From: JAAYPI01 sp036734385
GTDB taxonomy: Bacteria > Bacteroidota > Bacteroidia > Bacteroidales > Paludibacteraceae
Length of the DNA: 64,000 nucleotides
Assembly (NCBI GenBank): GCA_036734385.1
Contig: DAIMYQ010000006.1
Coordinates: 7,339-71,338 of the forward strand
Direction: 5' to 3'
Positions 45,522-54,966 of this stretch are shown here, piece after piece; position 1 is the stretch's first letter, and each line of letters opens with the position of its first letter. The position numbers were made by a program, and so were the translations under genes. The notes beneath the pieces were generated by a model. It did not search any database and was not told the origin of the DNA. It saw only the letters and a program-made list of their open reading frames with translations.

Positions 45522-48500
45522 TTATTCTACAGGGTTAGTCTTTTCCACTACAGTTTCACTTTCTATCTTGCGTAGTTTTTCTAAACGGGTATTTATAGCT
45601 TCGTTTATTTCCTTATCGTTGGAAGTATAATTATCTTTTAGACTAAGCAAATACTGTTTTGCCTCAAAGTAATTTTCCTTTTGCATATATACGTCGGAAA
45701 GTAGAATAAATGACTTTGCCAACCATTGTTGATGAGGGGTGCCTTTTTCAATAAAATCAAAAATTTCTTTTTCCGCAGCATCGTACTGTTGATGCGTGAA
45801 ATAATAATTCGCCAATAAATATTTTGCTTCTGCACCATAATTGCTTCGAGTATCTTGAGCTAAACTTTGCATATCGGAAACCGCTGCTTCTGAATTATTC
45901 ATGGCAATATAAGATTCCATTTTTTTGTAACGAGCCTCTTCTACCAAATTTAGGTTGTTCGGGTAAAATTCGATTAAATTTTTCGCTGAATTGATGGCTT
46001 CATCGTAATTTTTTAATGTATATGAACAACGCATCAGTCCGATTTTGGCAGCCATTTTATTGTCTTGATCGCCGATTTGTTCGAGTTGCCTGAAATAATC
46101 AATTGCTTCAGCATATTGTCCTAAATCGTAGCTAATTTCGGCTGCTCTGGCAAGAGATTCTTCTTGGTTTGGATTTTGCTTGTCTGAAATAAGCGTTTTA
46201 TATAAATCAAGAGCTTTTGATTTATCTTTTTGTGTGTAATAGCAGTTTGCCAAATAATATCTAGCTGTTGTACTGTATTTCCCTTGAGGAAAGGTTTGCA
46301 AATATTTCTCAAAACTTTTTGTTGCTTGAGAAATATCTTCTCTGGCATATACTTTCTGTGCAGCCTTGTACATCAAAGAATCTTCTCTTGAAGGAGCAAT
46401 TTTGAGGGAAGATGTTCCTAGCGAATTGACGAATTGACTATATTCATCGACTTTGTTATTGTCCACCAAAATTGTTTCTATTGCGTCAAGAGAAGTTTTT
46501 GCTTCCTCACTTGCCGGATATTCCGATACAATGCTTTTGTATGTCACAAGTGCTTGATTTGTATTGCCACCGTTGTATTGAAGCATGGCTATCTGAAGTT
46601 TTGCTTTACGTGACATCGGATTGTTTTTCTCGAATTTTTTTTCTATCTCAGCGAAAGTTTCAATGGCCTTGTCGTTTTCCTTAAGCAGGATGTAGGTGTT
46701 CCCTATTTCAAAAAGCGCATCATCTTGCCATTCCGAATTAGGATATGAAGAAATCAAACCTCGCAGTATCGCTATTTTTTCTGTATATTCCTTTTGCAAT
46801 CCTGTAACAAATGCCTTTTGGAAGGTTGCATAGTCTGCCCCGGGTAACGTCTTTCCGGTTGTTATGGCTTGGGAATAATATCTCTTAGCTTCAAGGAACT
46901 GTCTGTTTTGGAAATAGCAGTCTCCTATGCGATTATTTGCGTCTAAAAGCATCGTCGGACTTCCATCGTTAAAGGTTATGTATTTGCGAAACCAATTAAT
47001 GGCAGAATTATAATCTTTTAGCATAAAGTAGGTATATCCTAAATTGTAATGAGCCAATTCATACTCATCAGTGCTTCTTGCTTTCGACGAATTAATATAA
47101 TTTTGGAAGTTTTTTTCTGCCTCATTATATTTTTTCATTCTAAATAAACATTCTCCATACCAGAAATAGGAACGTGTGCTAATGTCCTGATTATAAGCTT
47201 TTCCGTTAATTACCTTTTGAAAGTTTTGAGAAGCTTTTTCGATGTTATTATTTGCGACAGCAGTTGTTCCCATATTAAACAATATGCGTTGTTCTGCTTC
47301 TAGTATTTTTGTATTTTTTGTGTTAAGTTTTTGAATAGATTTATATGCTTCTGCATAATTTTTTGTAGTTAAATAGCTGTTTGCCAAGTACTCATAAACT
47401 TTGTCGTTGTGTTTCGAATTTGGAAATTCTTTTAAGAATCGTTCGAAAGCCCCTACAGATTCATTAAAAGGAGAAAAGGACAATTCGTATGTAACCAATG
47501 CATAATTAAACAAGGCTTCTTCTTGTAATGATTTGTCAAATGCGTAACGAGAAGCAGCTTCAAAAGCCATTCTAGCATTTTTCTTGTCGTTAAGTTTGAT
47601 ATAGCTCATTGCTATATGCGTATAACTGTTTTGGGTTAAAGAATCTTCTTGGTTGGTTGTTTTTGATAGATTTGTAATGGCGTTTGGATAGTCTTCGGTC
47701 ATATAGTACCCCATTCCAAGTAGGTAATAATCTTCTCTTGAAATCTTTTTTGTATTTTTTTGATAGGTATTTAAAAGGTTAATAGAGGTTTTATAGTCTT
47801 TCAGAGAAAAGCTACATTCACCCATCATACGGATTATCTCGTTGTTTTTTGTATTTTTAGGATATTGAGAAAGAACATTTTTTCCATAAGACAATAATTT
47901 TTCACATTCCCCTTTTTGGTAATATATTTGGGCAATAAAATAGGGAGCAGTCATCTTAAAATCTGGATTATCTTCAACTTTCAAGAAATTTTTAAGAGCC
48001 GTGTCCACATTTCCTAAGCGATATTCTGCATAAGCATAATAATACGTTGCCGGCTCAATATAAGGAGAGTTTGAACGGCGTAATACTTGTTGAAATTCGT
48101 AACTGGATTTTTCGTAATCTTCTTGTTCGTGATAGGCATACCCTTTGTAAAAAAAGAGTTGAACCATTTCCGTTTCGTTTAATTTGTCTGTGTCCATTTT
48201 TTCGAAACGTTTAATGGCTTGCTTATATTTTCCTGATTCATATTCTAAAATTCCTATGTAAAGGTCAATGAGCTCTATATTAGTTGCATACGCATATTTT
48301 TTTTGGTATTCTTCCAATTTGAATTTGGCATCTTTTTTTCGTAATTCGAAGGCTGATTTCGCGATATAATATTCAGCTTGACGTACGGACTCTTCATTGT
48401 CTCTGTGTTGATAAGTTAAATATTTCTCAAAATAGCGTGATGCTGCGGCATAATTTTTCTTGGCAAAATAGGTTTCTCCATCGTTGAAAAGGGCTTTTTC

Positions 48501-48590
48501 GGTCGTGCTAAAAGGAGATTTTTGGGCTGTGATGTTTTGTAAAGAAAGGCTCAAAAAAAAGATTATACAAAAAATCTTGATGTTTTTCAT
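45522..48590 (-). CDS. large exported tetratricopeptide-repeat protein
   Basis: A 1022-residue protein with a signal peptide (ends NITAQ) and roughly 25 TPR or TPR-like units from end to end, several of the YbgF/BamD-like outer-membrane type (for example AKRYYSQAITTGKTLPGADYA, WQDDALFEIGNTYILLKENDKA, STTARYYLANCYYTQKDKSKA). No catalytic motif. The outer-membrane barrel gene begins 10 bp downstream, so the two are probably co-translated parts of one envelope assembly. A TACCTTTG box lies on the minus strand at 48669-48662. Confidence 0.85.
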   Translation of the reverse strand: MKNIKIFCIIFFLSLSLQNITAQKSPFSTTEKALFNDGETYFAKKNYAAASRYFEKYLTYQHRDNEESVRQAEYYIAKSAFELRKKDAKFKLEEYQKKYAYATNIELIDLYIGILEYESGKYKQAIKRFEKMDTDKLNETEMVQLFFYKGYAYHEQEDYEKSSYEFQQVLRRSNSPYIEPATYYYAYAEYRLGNVDTALKNFLKVEDNPDFKMTAPYFIAQIYYQKGECEKLLSYGKNVLSQYPKNTKNNEIIRMMGECSFSLKDYKTSINLLNTYQKNTKKISREDYYLLGMGYYMTEDYPNAITNLSKTTNQEDSLTQNSYTHIAMSYIKLNDKKNARMAFEAASRYAFDKSLQEEALFNYALVTYELSFSPFNESVGAFERFLKEFPNSKHNDKVYEYLANSYLTTKNYAEAYKSIQKLNTKNTKILEAEQRILFNMGTTAVANNNIEKASQNFQKVINGKAYNQDISTRSYFWYGECLFRMKKYNEAEKNFQNYINSSKARSTDEYELAHYNLGYTYFMLKDYNSAINWFRKYITFNDGSPTMLLDANNRIGDCYFQNRQFLEAKRYYSQAITTGKTLPGADYATFQKAFVTGLQKEYTEKIAILRGLISSYPNSEWQDDALFEIGNTYILLKENDKAIETFAEIEKKFEKNNPMSRKAKLQIAMLQYNGGNTNQALVTYKSIVSEYPASEEAKTSLDAIETILVDNNKVDEYSQFVNSLGTSSLKIAPSREDSLMYKAAQKVYAREDISQATKSFEKYLQTFPQGKYSTTARYYLANCYYTQKDKSKALDLYKTLISDKQNPNQEESLARAAEISYDLGQYAEAIDYFRQLEQIGDQDNKMAAKIGLMRCSYTLKNYDEAINSAKNLIEFYPNNLNLVEEARYKKMESYIAMNNSEAAVSDMQSLAQDTRSNYGAEAKYLLANYYFTHQQYDAAEKEIFDFIEKGTPHQQWLAKSFILLSDVYMQKENYFEAKQYLLSLKDNYTSNDKEINEAINTRLEKLRKIESETVVEKTNPVE

Positions 48591-48768
48591 AAAATATGGG
48601 GTTACTGAAACAGATGATTCAATAAATTAAAAACGCTTTTATTATCAAAAAATTATATGCACAAAGGTATTAATTTAATTGGAATCTTAAAACAGCCTAA
48701 AGGGCAAACGTTATTGTTTTTTTCTTTAACTTTGTCAGGTTTAATAACGTTGTAAAAAGAATAGAAAA

Positions 48769-49722
48769 ATGAAAACGTATACAAACGTAAAAGATTTAGG
48801 TGATCTAAATATTGCCCTAAAAGAGGCTTTTGAAGTAAAAAATAATCCATATAAATGGGATACTTTAGGCAAAAACAAAACCTTACTAATGGTGTTTTTT
48901 AATTCAAGTCTCCGTACACGATTAAGTACTCAAAAAGCCGGCATGAATTTAGGCATGAATACCATTGTTCTTGATATTAATCAGGGAGCTTGGAAACTTG
49001 AAACCGAAAGGGGAGTGGTGATGGATGGTGATAAATCTGAGCATTTGTTGGAAGCTATCCCTGTCATGGGTTGCTATTGCGATATCATAGGAGTTCGTTC
49101 TTTTGCTCGTTTTGAAAGCAAACGATTTGATTATGAAGACACAATCTTGAATCAATTTATCAAATATTCAGGGAAACCTGTTTTTAGTATGGAAGCAGCT
49201 ACCGGTCACCCATTGCAAGCTTTTGCCGATTTGATTACCATTGAACAATATAAAAAAACCGACAGACCAAAGGTCGTTCTTACTTGGGCTCCTCACCCCA
49301 AAGCATTGCCTCAAGCAGTTCCAAATTCATTTGCGGATTTTATGAATGAGGCTAATGTTGATTTTGTAATTACACATCCAAAGGGTTATGAATTAGCTCC
49401 TCAGTTCGTAAGGGAAGCTAAAGTGGAATATGATCAACGCAAAGCCTTCCTCGGAGCAGATTTTATTTATGCGAAAAACTGGTCTGCTTATGAAGACCCT
49501 AACTATGGCAAAATTATTAGTTCAGATCCCTCTTGGACTGTTGATACTGAAAAAATGGCATTAACCAACAACGCTTATTTTATGCATTGCTTGCCCGTTC
49601 GTCGTAATATGATTGTTACAGATGATGTGATTGAAAGTCCTCAATCCATTGTTATTCCTGAGGCTGCCAATCGTGAAGTTTCGGCTCAAACTGTTTTGAA
49701 AAGGATGTTGGAAAGTTTGTAG
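48769..49722 (+). CDS. argF': N-succinyl/N-acetyl-ornithine carbamoyltransferase
   Basis: A 317-residue transcarbamylase of the Bacteroidetes arginine pathway, which acts on acylated ornithine. Carbamoyl-phosphate motif FNSSLRTRLS (44-53), the 80s loop MDGDKSEH (85-92), HPLQAFADL and the C-terminal HCLPVRRN are visible. At position 90 Bacteroides fragilis has Pro (succinylornithine form) and Xanthomonas has Glu at the equivalent site (acetylornithine form). Here it is Ser, which by published mutagenesis should favour succinylornithine. Single gene; other arg genes are not adjacent. Confidence 0.93.
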   Translation: MKTYTNVKDLGDLNIALKEAFEVKNNPYKWDTLGKNKTLLMVFFNSSLRTRLSTQKAGMNLGMNTIVLDINQGAWKLETERGVVMDGDKSEHLLEAIPVMGCYCDIIGVRSFARFESKRFDYEDTILNQFIKYSGKPVFSMEAATGHPLQAFADLITIEQYKKTDRPKVVLTWAPHPKALPQAVPNSFADFMNEANVDFVITHPKGYELAPQFVREAKVEYDQRKAFLGADFIYAKNWSAYEDPNYGKIISSDPSWTVDTEKMALTNNAYFMHCLPVRRNMIVTDDVIESPQSIVIPEAANREVSAQTVLKRMLESL

Positions 49723-49743
49723 GAATATGTTTTACATAAAAAA

Positions 49744-49775
49744 CGGCAAAATATTCTATTTATTTTGCCGTTTTT
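49744..49775. terminator. bidirectional terminator between argF' and cysS
   Basis: CGGCAAAAT (49744-49752) / ATTTTGCCG (49762-49770), 9-base loop, A-run left and T-run right, between convergent stops. Confidence 0.85.
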
Positions 49776-49793
49776 GTCTCTCTCAAAAAAAAA

Positions 49794-51260
49794 CTACAAC
49801 CCCCACTCAAAGCCATCTTTGGTGTCTTTTATCGTAAAACCCAATGCTGTGAGCTCATTACGAATTTTATCAGAAGTAGTCCAGTCTTTGTTTTTTTTTG
49901 CGTCGAGTCTAATATTTAATAATAGATCAATAGCTTGTTTGTAAGCATCCTTATTTGTGGTTTCTTGATTTTCTATTTGCAACCCTAGAAGGTCTTCTAA
50001 GAACAACTTAAATACGTTTTTTAATTCTTCCAAATCTTCCCTAGAAATTGTTCCATTGCCGTCAGCTACCGTATTGATGGCTTTAGAAGCGTCAAATAGG
50101 TGTGAAATTACAATTGGACTATTTAAGTCGTCACACATGGCTTCTTCACATTTCTCTCTCAGGTCTTTCACCTCAACCGTTGAGGTTGGAGAAGCAACCA
50201 GTTTTTGTAAACGTGTGTATGACTCCAATAACCTTGTTAGCCCTTTTTCTGATGCTTGCAATGCTTCGTTGCTAAAGTCTACTGTGCTTCTGTAGTGTGC
50301 TTGCAAAATGAAAAAACGAATTGTCATTGGAGAATACGCCTGTGTTAGAATTTTATGACTTCCCGTAAAAAATTCGTCAAGTGTAATGAAATTTCCCAAC
50401 GATTTTCCCATTTTTTGTCCGTTGATGGTAATCATATTGTTGTGCATCCAATAATGTACGGTCTCTTTTCCTAAGGCTGCTGTGGATTGAGCAATTTCAC
50501 ATTCGTGATGGGGAAATATAAGATCCATTCCACCTCCGTGAATATCAAATTCCTCGCCCAAATATTTTGTTCCCATAGCCGAACATTCCATGTGCCAACC
50601 CGGAAATCCTTCACTCCATGGAGATTTCCAATGCATTATATGTTCTGGAGCGGCTTTTTTCCAAAGAGCAAAATCCATACTTTTATGCTTTTCACTTTGT
50701 CCGTCAAGTTCACGTGTCGTTTCTAATAATTCTTCGATATTACGACCTGATAGTTTTCCGTAATGAAACTTTTTGCTATATTTTTCTACGTCAAAATACA
50801 CAGAGCCTTGGCTGATATAAGCATATCCCGCATCTAATATTTTTTGAACAAATTCTATTTGTTCCATGATGTGTCCTGATGCGTGAGGTTCAATGCTTGG
50901 AGGTAACACGTTTAACGCTTCCATTGCCTTGTGGTAACGATTTAAGTAATATTGAACTACTTCCATTGGTTCCTTTTGCTCAAGGCGAGCCTTTTTTGCA
51001 ATTTTATCTTCTCCTTCATCGGCATCGTGTTCCAAATGCCCAACATCTGTAATGTTACGTACATAACGAACTTTATAGCCAAGATGTGTCAGATAACGGA
51101 AAAGCAAATCGAAAGTAATAGCAGGACGTGCATGTCCCAAATGCCCATCTCCATAAACAGTTGGACCACAAACATAAAGACCTACAAGAGGAGAATGGAG
51201 AGGCTCGAAAATTTCTTTTTTACGAGAGAGTGTATTGTAAATAGAAAGTTGATGTCCCAT
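49794..51260 (-). CDS. cysS: cysteinyl-tRNA synthetase
   Basis: A 488-residue class I synthetase. The HIGH-type motif is GDGHLGHARPA, preceded by zinc ligand CGPTVYG; further zinc ligands lie in WHMECSAMG and FPHHECEIAQS; KMSKS is KMGKSLGN. The C-terminal helical domain (from about 350) is normal. Complete. A TACCTTTG box at 51290-51283 on the minus strand is 23 bp before the ATG. Confidence 0.97.
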   Translation of the reverse strand: MGHQLSIYNTLSRKKEIFEPLHSPLVGLYVCGPTVYGDGHLGHARPAITFDLLFRYLTHLGYKVRYVRNITDVGHLEHDADEGEDKIAKKARLEQKEPMEVVQYYLNRYHKAMEALNVLPPSIEPHASGHIMEQIEFVQKILDAGYAYISQGSVYFDVEKYSKKFHYGKLSGRNIEELLETTRELDGQSEKHKSMDFALWKKAAPEHIMHWKSPWSEGFPGWHMECSAMGTKYLGEEFDIHGGGMDLIFPHHECEIAQSTAALGKETVHYWMHNNMITINGQKMGKSLGNFITLDEFFTGSHKILTQAYSPMTIRFFILQAHYRSTVDFSNEALQASEKGLTRLLESYTRLQKLVASPTSTVEVKDLREKCEEAMCDDLNSPIVISHLFDASKAINTVADGNGTISREDLEELKNVFKLFLEDLLGLQIENQETTNKDAYKQAIDLLLNIRLDAKKNKDWTTSDKIRNELTALGFTIKDTKDGFEWGL

Positions 51261-51331
51261 ATTGTTTCGTGTGTTTAGACAGCAAAGGTAAATATTTTCC
51301 TTAAAAAGAGCTATTCATCATATAGACAATT

Positions 51332-51715
51332 TTACTTTGCCCTTTTGAAGGTACTTCCTCTAAAAATGGCAATTAATTCATCCGTTTCTTCCAAACGAAT
51401 TTCGACATCATAATTAGAGATAGTTTTTCCGCTGGAAATTTTTTTGGCAATTCCAATAAGAGTTCCTTCTCCTTTGCCTTTTATGAAGTTTATTTGGGCA
51501 GACATTGTTACGTATTCTCCTCCAACAGAGTGTACTGCTGCCCCGAGGGTAAGATCAGCAAGTGTAAAAAGAGCTCCTCCTTGTACTATTCCCAGTCCGT
51601 TGAGGTGCTTTTTCTCTATTTTCATTTGAGCTTTAGCTGTTCCATCGTGTGCTTCTAACAGTTTAATTCCTGCTAGTTTCGCAAATGCATCTCTGTGTAT
51701 GTGTTCTTGTATCAT
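51332..51715 (-). CDS. PaaI-family hotdog thioesterase
   Basis: A 127-residue single hotdog-fold domain. The helix/loop GLGIVQGGALFTLADLTLGAAV carries the PaaI-type GGxxxxLxD motif, with a conserved N-terminal-side NG. It should hydrolyse acyl-CoA thioesters, with phenylacetyl-CoA derivatives as the textbook substrate but broad activity likely. It is 71 bp upstream of cysS on the same strand. Confidence 0.85.
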   Translation of the reverse strand: MIQEHIHRDAFAKLAGIKLLEAHDGTAKAQMKIEKKHLNGLGIVQGGALFTLADLTLGAAVHSVGGEYVTMSAQINFIKGKGEGTLIGIAKKISSGKTISNYDVEIRLEETDELIAIFRGSTFKRAK

Positions 51716-51730
51716 AGATGTTTTTTAGTT

Positions 51731-51765
51731 AAAAGAGCCCTGAGTAATTTACTCAGGGCTCTTTT
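51731..51765 (-). terminator. terminator of the OmpA-family gene
   Basis: AAAAGAGCCCTGAGT (51731-51745) / ACTCAGGGCTCTTTT (51751-51765), 5-base loop, with flanking A and T runs. It is 25 bp past the stop codon at 51791. Confidence 0.85.
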
Positions 51766-51790
51766 AAATTTTTAATTATTCTGTGGTTAA

Positions 51791-53137
51791 TTATTTGCTG
51801 AATACAAAATCCGTTCTTCTGTTCTTTTGTGTAGCATTAGGTGGATTAGACATTCTTCCTTGTGGATTTAAGGTTATTCTATTAGGATTAATGCCATGTT
51901 TGTTAACTAATTCTTGTTTTACAACAATTCCTCTGTCCGTACCAAGTTTTAAGTTATACGAATTACTTCCCGGATAATCGCAATAGCCTCTCAACTCAAC
52001 CTTAAGATTAGGATTTGCTTTCAACTTTTCAGCAGCTACCGCAATATTTTGAATTGATTTTTTTGTCAAGTTCTTTTTGTCAAATGCAAAATATACTGAC
52101 ATATCATAATTTATCGCTTCTTCTTTCGGGTTAGCCAATTCTTCATAATATTCTGCAGCCTTCATTAGTTCCTTAGGAAGACTAACACCCCAATAGTTTA
52201 CGTACGCATCTTTAGGCGTATTAGGCTCTTTGTCTCTCCAATCTGGAACTCCATCTCCATCGGCATCTGGCTCCGTAGACAACTTCCGTTCAACTTCGCC
52301 AAGACGAGGTAAAATGTTATTAGCAATGGTATCTTCCACCTTTTTAACTCTTTTTTCCAAAGAATCAAGTTTATCTGCAACTCCCTTATCTGAAGAGTGG
52401 ATCAAACGATACCTATCAGGGGCAACATTTCTAATATGTCCTTCTTTTTTGTCTGATTGAAATTTATAACGCAAATTTAATGTTCCAAGTGCTTCATTGT
52501 CATTTTGAATACCTCTTACGTAAGCTTCACCTTCGAAGTTATCTTTCGTGTGCATCCTATATTGCAAGTTCAATCCTAATGCCAACGGTTTTGAAATGTT
52601 ATATTCAAACAACAAGGAAACAGGCATTACCAATGAACGTCCGTCTTTAACATCTTCCGGTGTCATCGAAATAGTTACTGCAGTATTATCTTTTACCCAA
52701 TTTGAAACGGTTGTATTGTAGAAAGCAACGCCTAATCCTGCATTCGCATAAACATTAAACCTCCAATATTTCCTGTACACATTAAACAAATTGGTCAAAT
52801 TAATGGAGGCAAACAACGATACTTCATTGGAAGTCCCTTTAAAATCAAAATTGCCATAATTTAGATGTTGCTGAGTAGAACACGAGTGCCCTTTATAAGG
52901 CAGGTACTGATACTCCAATCCTAATCCCCAAAAAGGAGTAAAGGTGTATTCTACATTGGCTCCTCCTGTGAACAAAACGTCCGTACCGGGGTTCAATTGA
53001 TTGTATTTTTGATTTGTATCTCCGTCAAATTGAGAAGCACCCCCTTCGACAACAGCCGACCAGTGCGTAAATTCGTCAGCGAACAACGACGTGCAAGTGG
53101 CCAAGAAGATAACTAAAATTGTGAATAACTTTCTCAT
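51791..53137 (-). CDS. OmpA-family outer-membrane protein
   Basis: A 448-residue protein. Signal peptide (ends LFADE), N-terminal eight-strand-like barrel (about 22-230), a short coiled segment (LDSLEKRVKKVEDTI), one calcium-binding thrombospondin type 3-like repeat (DADGDGVPDWRDKEPN), and a C-terminal OmpA domain (about 345-448) with GYCDYPGSNSYNLKLGTDRG and the Asp/Arg peptidoglycan-binding pair. It anchors the outer membrane to the wall and is probably abundant. Single gene, with a hairpin terminator. Confidence 0.92.
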   Translation of the reverse strand: MRKLFTILVIFLATCTSLFADEFTHWSAVVEGGASQFDGDTNQKYNQLNPGTDVLFTGGANVEYTFTPFWGLGLEYQYLPYKGHSCSTQQHLNYGNFDFKGTSNEVSLFASINLTNLFNVYRKYWRFNVYANAGLGVAFYNTTVSNWVKDNTAVTISMTPEDVKDGRSLVMPVSLLFEYNISKPLALGLNLQYRMHTKDNFEGEAYVRGIQNDNEALGTLNLRYKFQSDKKEGHIRNVAPDRYRLIHSSDKGVADKLDSLEKRVKKVEDTIANNILPRLGEVERKLSTEPDADGDGVPDWRDKEPNTPKDAYVNYWGVSLPKELMKAAEYYEELANPKEEAINYDMSVYFAFDKKNLTKKSIQNIAVAAEKLKANPNLKVELRGYCDYPGSNSYNLKLGTDRGIVVKQELVNKHGINPNRITLNPQGRMSNPPNATQKNRRTDFVFSK

Positions 53138-53242
53138 ATAACAATATTTTAAGTGGAAATTCGTAGCAAATATAAAACAATATTTCTAAAGAGGCTTTAT
53201 TTTTACAAAAAAATGCAAATTTTAGTCATTTTTTTTACTCTT

Positions 53243-54622
53243 TTACCCTATAATCTCCCCCAAAAGAGTTGCGGCAGATGCATCTTTTATTATCAATGAT
53301 GCGTATTCGCCTATGTTTTTACCCTTTTTATCAAAAACGACAACCTTGTTCTGTGATGTTTTCCCGAATAATTGATCTTTTGATCTTTTCGAATATCCCT
53401 CAATAAGAACTTCAAAGGTTTTTCCAATATCTTTTTTGTTGCTTTCTTCCGATAATTTATTCTGCAAATCAATTATTTCTTGTAATCTGTGAATTTTCAC
53501 TTCCTCTGAAATATTATCAGGCAAATTTTTGGCAGCATATGTGCCTTCTCTTTCCGAATACTTGAACATAAAGGCATTGTCAAACTTTACTTCTCTCATT
53601 AGAGAAACGGTTGCCTGATGGTCTTCTTCTGTTTCCGAGTGAAAACCTGTAAAAATGTCTGTCGAAATGCCACAATCAGGAATAATACTTCTTATTAGGG
53701 AAATTCTATCTAAATACCATTCCCTAGTGTATTTACGGTTCATTAATTCCAAAATACGGCTACTGCCTGATTGTACGGGCAAATGAATGTTTTTACATAA
53801 GTTATGATGTTGAGCAATAGCCCTTATTGTTTCTTCACTCATATCCTTGGGATGGGAAGTGGTAAATCGAATTCTAATATTTGGAACGGCTTCTGCTGTT
53901 AAATGAAGTAAATCGGCAAAAGAATAACATGTCTCTCCTTCTTTGTACAGATAAGAATTTACATTTTGACCCAATAAGGTTATTTCTTTATAACCTTTCG
54001 TTTCCAAATCTTTTATTTCATTCAAAATACTTTGATATGGACGACTCCTTTCTCTACCTCGGGTATAAGGGACAATGCAATAGGAGCAAAAATTGTTGCA
54101 ACCTCTCATTATAGATACGAATCCACTAATATGATTGTGCCCAATACGTTGCGGTATAATTTGTTGGTATGTTTCTGTTTTAGAAAGATCTATATTAATG
54201 GCTTTTTGCCCATTTTCTACGGCACCAATAAGATTGGGTAAATCAAGGTAAGAATCAGGTCCAACAACAAGATCGACCACTTTTCGTGATAATAAATCCT
54301 CTTTGATTCTTTCAGCCATACAGCCTAAGATTCCGACAATTAATTTTTTCTTTTTTCTTTTCAAGGATTGGAAATAGTCTAGACGAGAAAAAGCCTTCTG
54401 CTCCGCGTGTTCACGAATAGAACATGTATTGATAAAGATGGCATCGGCATTTTGTATGTTTTCCGTAAGAACGTATCCACTCATTTCCATGATAGAGGCA
54501 ACAACTTCGCTGTCTGCAAAATTCATCTGACAACCATAGGTCTCAATGAATAATTTTTTTTCAGAATCAAATAATGTCGGTTGTACATTATGAAGTTGGT
54601 CGGCCACCGTCTTGTTTTCCAT
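53243..54622 (-). CDS. miaB: tRNA-2-methylthio-N6-dimethylallyladenosine synthase MiaB
   Basis: A 459-residue radical SAM methylthiotransferase modifying A37 of tRNA. N-terminal UPF0004 domain with ETYGCQMN and CSIREHAEQ and GCMAERIK cysteines, the radical SAM motif GCNNFCSYCIVPYTRGRERSR, and a C-terminal TRAM domain (KTFEVLIEGYSKR). The start is placed at the ATG at 54622; a longer frame to 54679 would pass through the promoter at 54642-54672. Confidence 0.96.
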   Translation of the reverse strand: MENKTVADQLHNVQPTLFDSEKKLFIETYGCQMNFADSEVVASIMEMSGYVLTENIQNADAIFINTCSIREHAEQKAFSRLDYFQSLKRKKKKLIVGILGCMAERIKEDLLSRKVVDLVVGPDSYLDLPNLIGAVENGQKAINIDLSKTETYQQIIPQRIGHNHISGFVSIMRGCNNFCSYCIVPYTRGRERSRPYQSILNEIKDLETKGYKEITLLGQNVNSYLYKEGETCYSFADLLHLTAEAVPNIRIRFTTSHPKDMSEETIRAIAQHHNLCKNIHLPVQSGSSRILELMNRKYTREWYLDRISLIRSIIPDCGISTDIFTGFHSETEEDHQATVSLMREVKFDNAFMFKYSEREGTYAAKNLPDNISEEVKIHRLQEIIDLQNKLSEESNKKDIGKTFEVLIEGYSKRSKDQLFGKTSQNKVVVFDKKGKNIGEYASLIIKDASAATLLGEIIG

Positions 54623-54641
54623 GGATATAAAATTATTTTTG

Positions 54642-54672
54642 CAAAGGTATGATTTAATTTTTTCAGATGCAA
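54642..54672 (-). promoter_or_regulatory. promoter of miaB
   Basis: Minus strand: TTG (54672-54670), 20-bp spacer, TACCTTTG (54649-54642), 20 bp before the ATG. Confidence 0.65.
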
Positions 54673-54706
54673 AAACCAAAAAACGACTGGTTTCAGTTAA
54701 AATAAG

Positions 54707-54760
54707 TTATTTGTCGCAAACGATTGCGAAAATAATTTTGCAATCGTTTGCGACAAATAA
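54707..54760. repeat. 21-bp inverted repeat, candidate operator
   Basis: Perfect arms 54707-54727 and 54740-54760 with a 12-bp AT-rich spacer. The core TCGCAAACGATTGCGA (54714-54729) is itself a near-palindrome of LacI-operator style. The right arm overlaps the -33 element of the rightward promoter. Confidence 0.8.
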
Positions 54761-54778
54761 AAAAAGATATTACATTTG
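54748..54778 (+). promoter_or_regulatory. promoter overlapping the inverted repeat
   Basis: TTG (54748-54750), 20-bp spacer, TACATTTG (54771-54778). Transcription would begin near 54785 toward the methyltransferase gene. Confidence 0.55.
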
Positions 54779-54784
54779 CAGTGA

Positions 54785-54872
54785 AAACAAAACCGAGAGG
54801 TTTTTTTTTATAGTTAAGGTTAAGGTTAAGTTAAAAGGAGGGCAACGGCTTTCCTTTTAACTTTTCTGTTTT
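54785..54872 (+). ncRNA. candidate short leader or small RNA
   Basis: Between the promoter at 54748-54778 and the next gene are two terminator-like hairpins: AAAACC-GAGA-GGTTTT plus T-run (54789-54809) and AAGTTAAAAGGA / TCCTTTTAACTT (54828-54839 / 54852-54863) followed by TTCTGTTTT. A transcript ending here would be 25-90 nt. A second -7-like box TATCTTTG (54883-54890) could then start the mRNA. Confidence 0.3.
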
Positions 54873-54966
54873 AAAAAAGGAGTATCTTTGTCTACACAAT
54901 ATATGTATAGAGCAAATTAAGAAAGTATATATAATCAATTGATGCAACAATTTAACCTAGTTAGAG

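Noticed and set aside
54812..54830. telomere-like GTTAAG repeats
   Set aside because: Only three imperfect 6-bp units; too short to be a meaningful tandem array.
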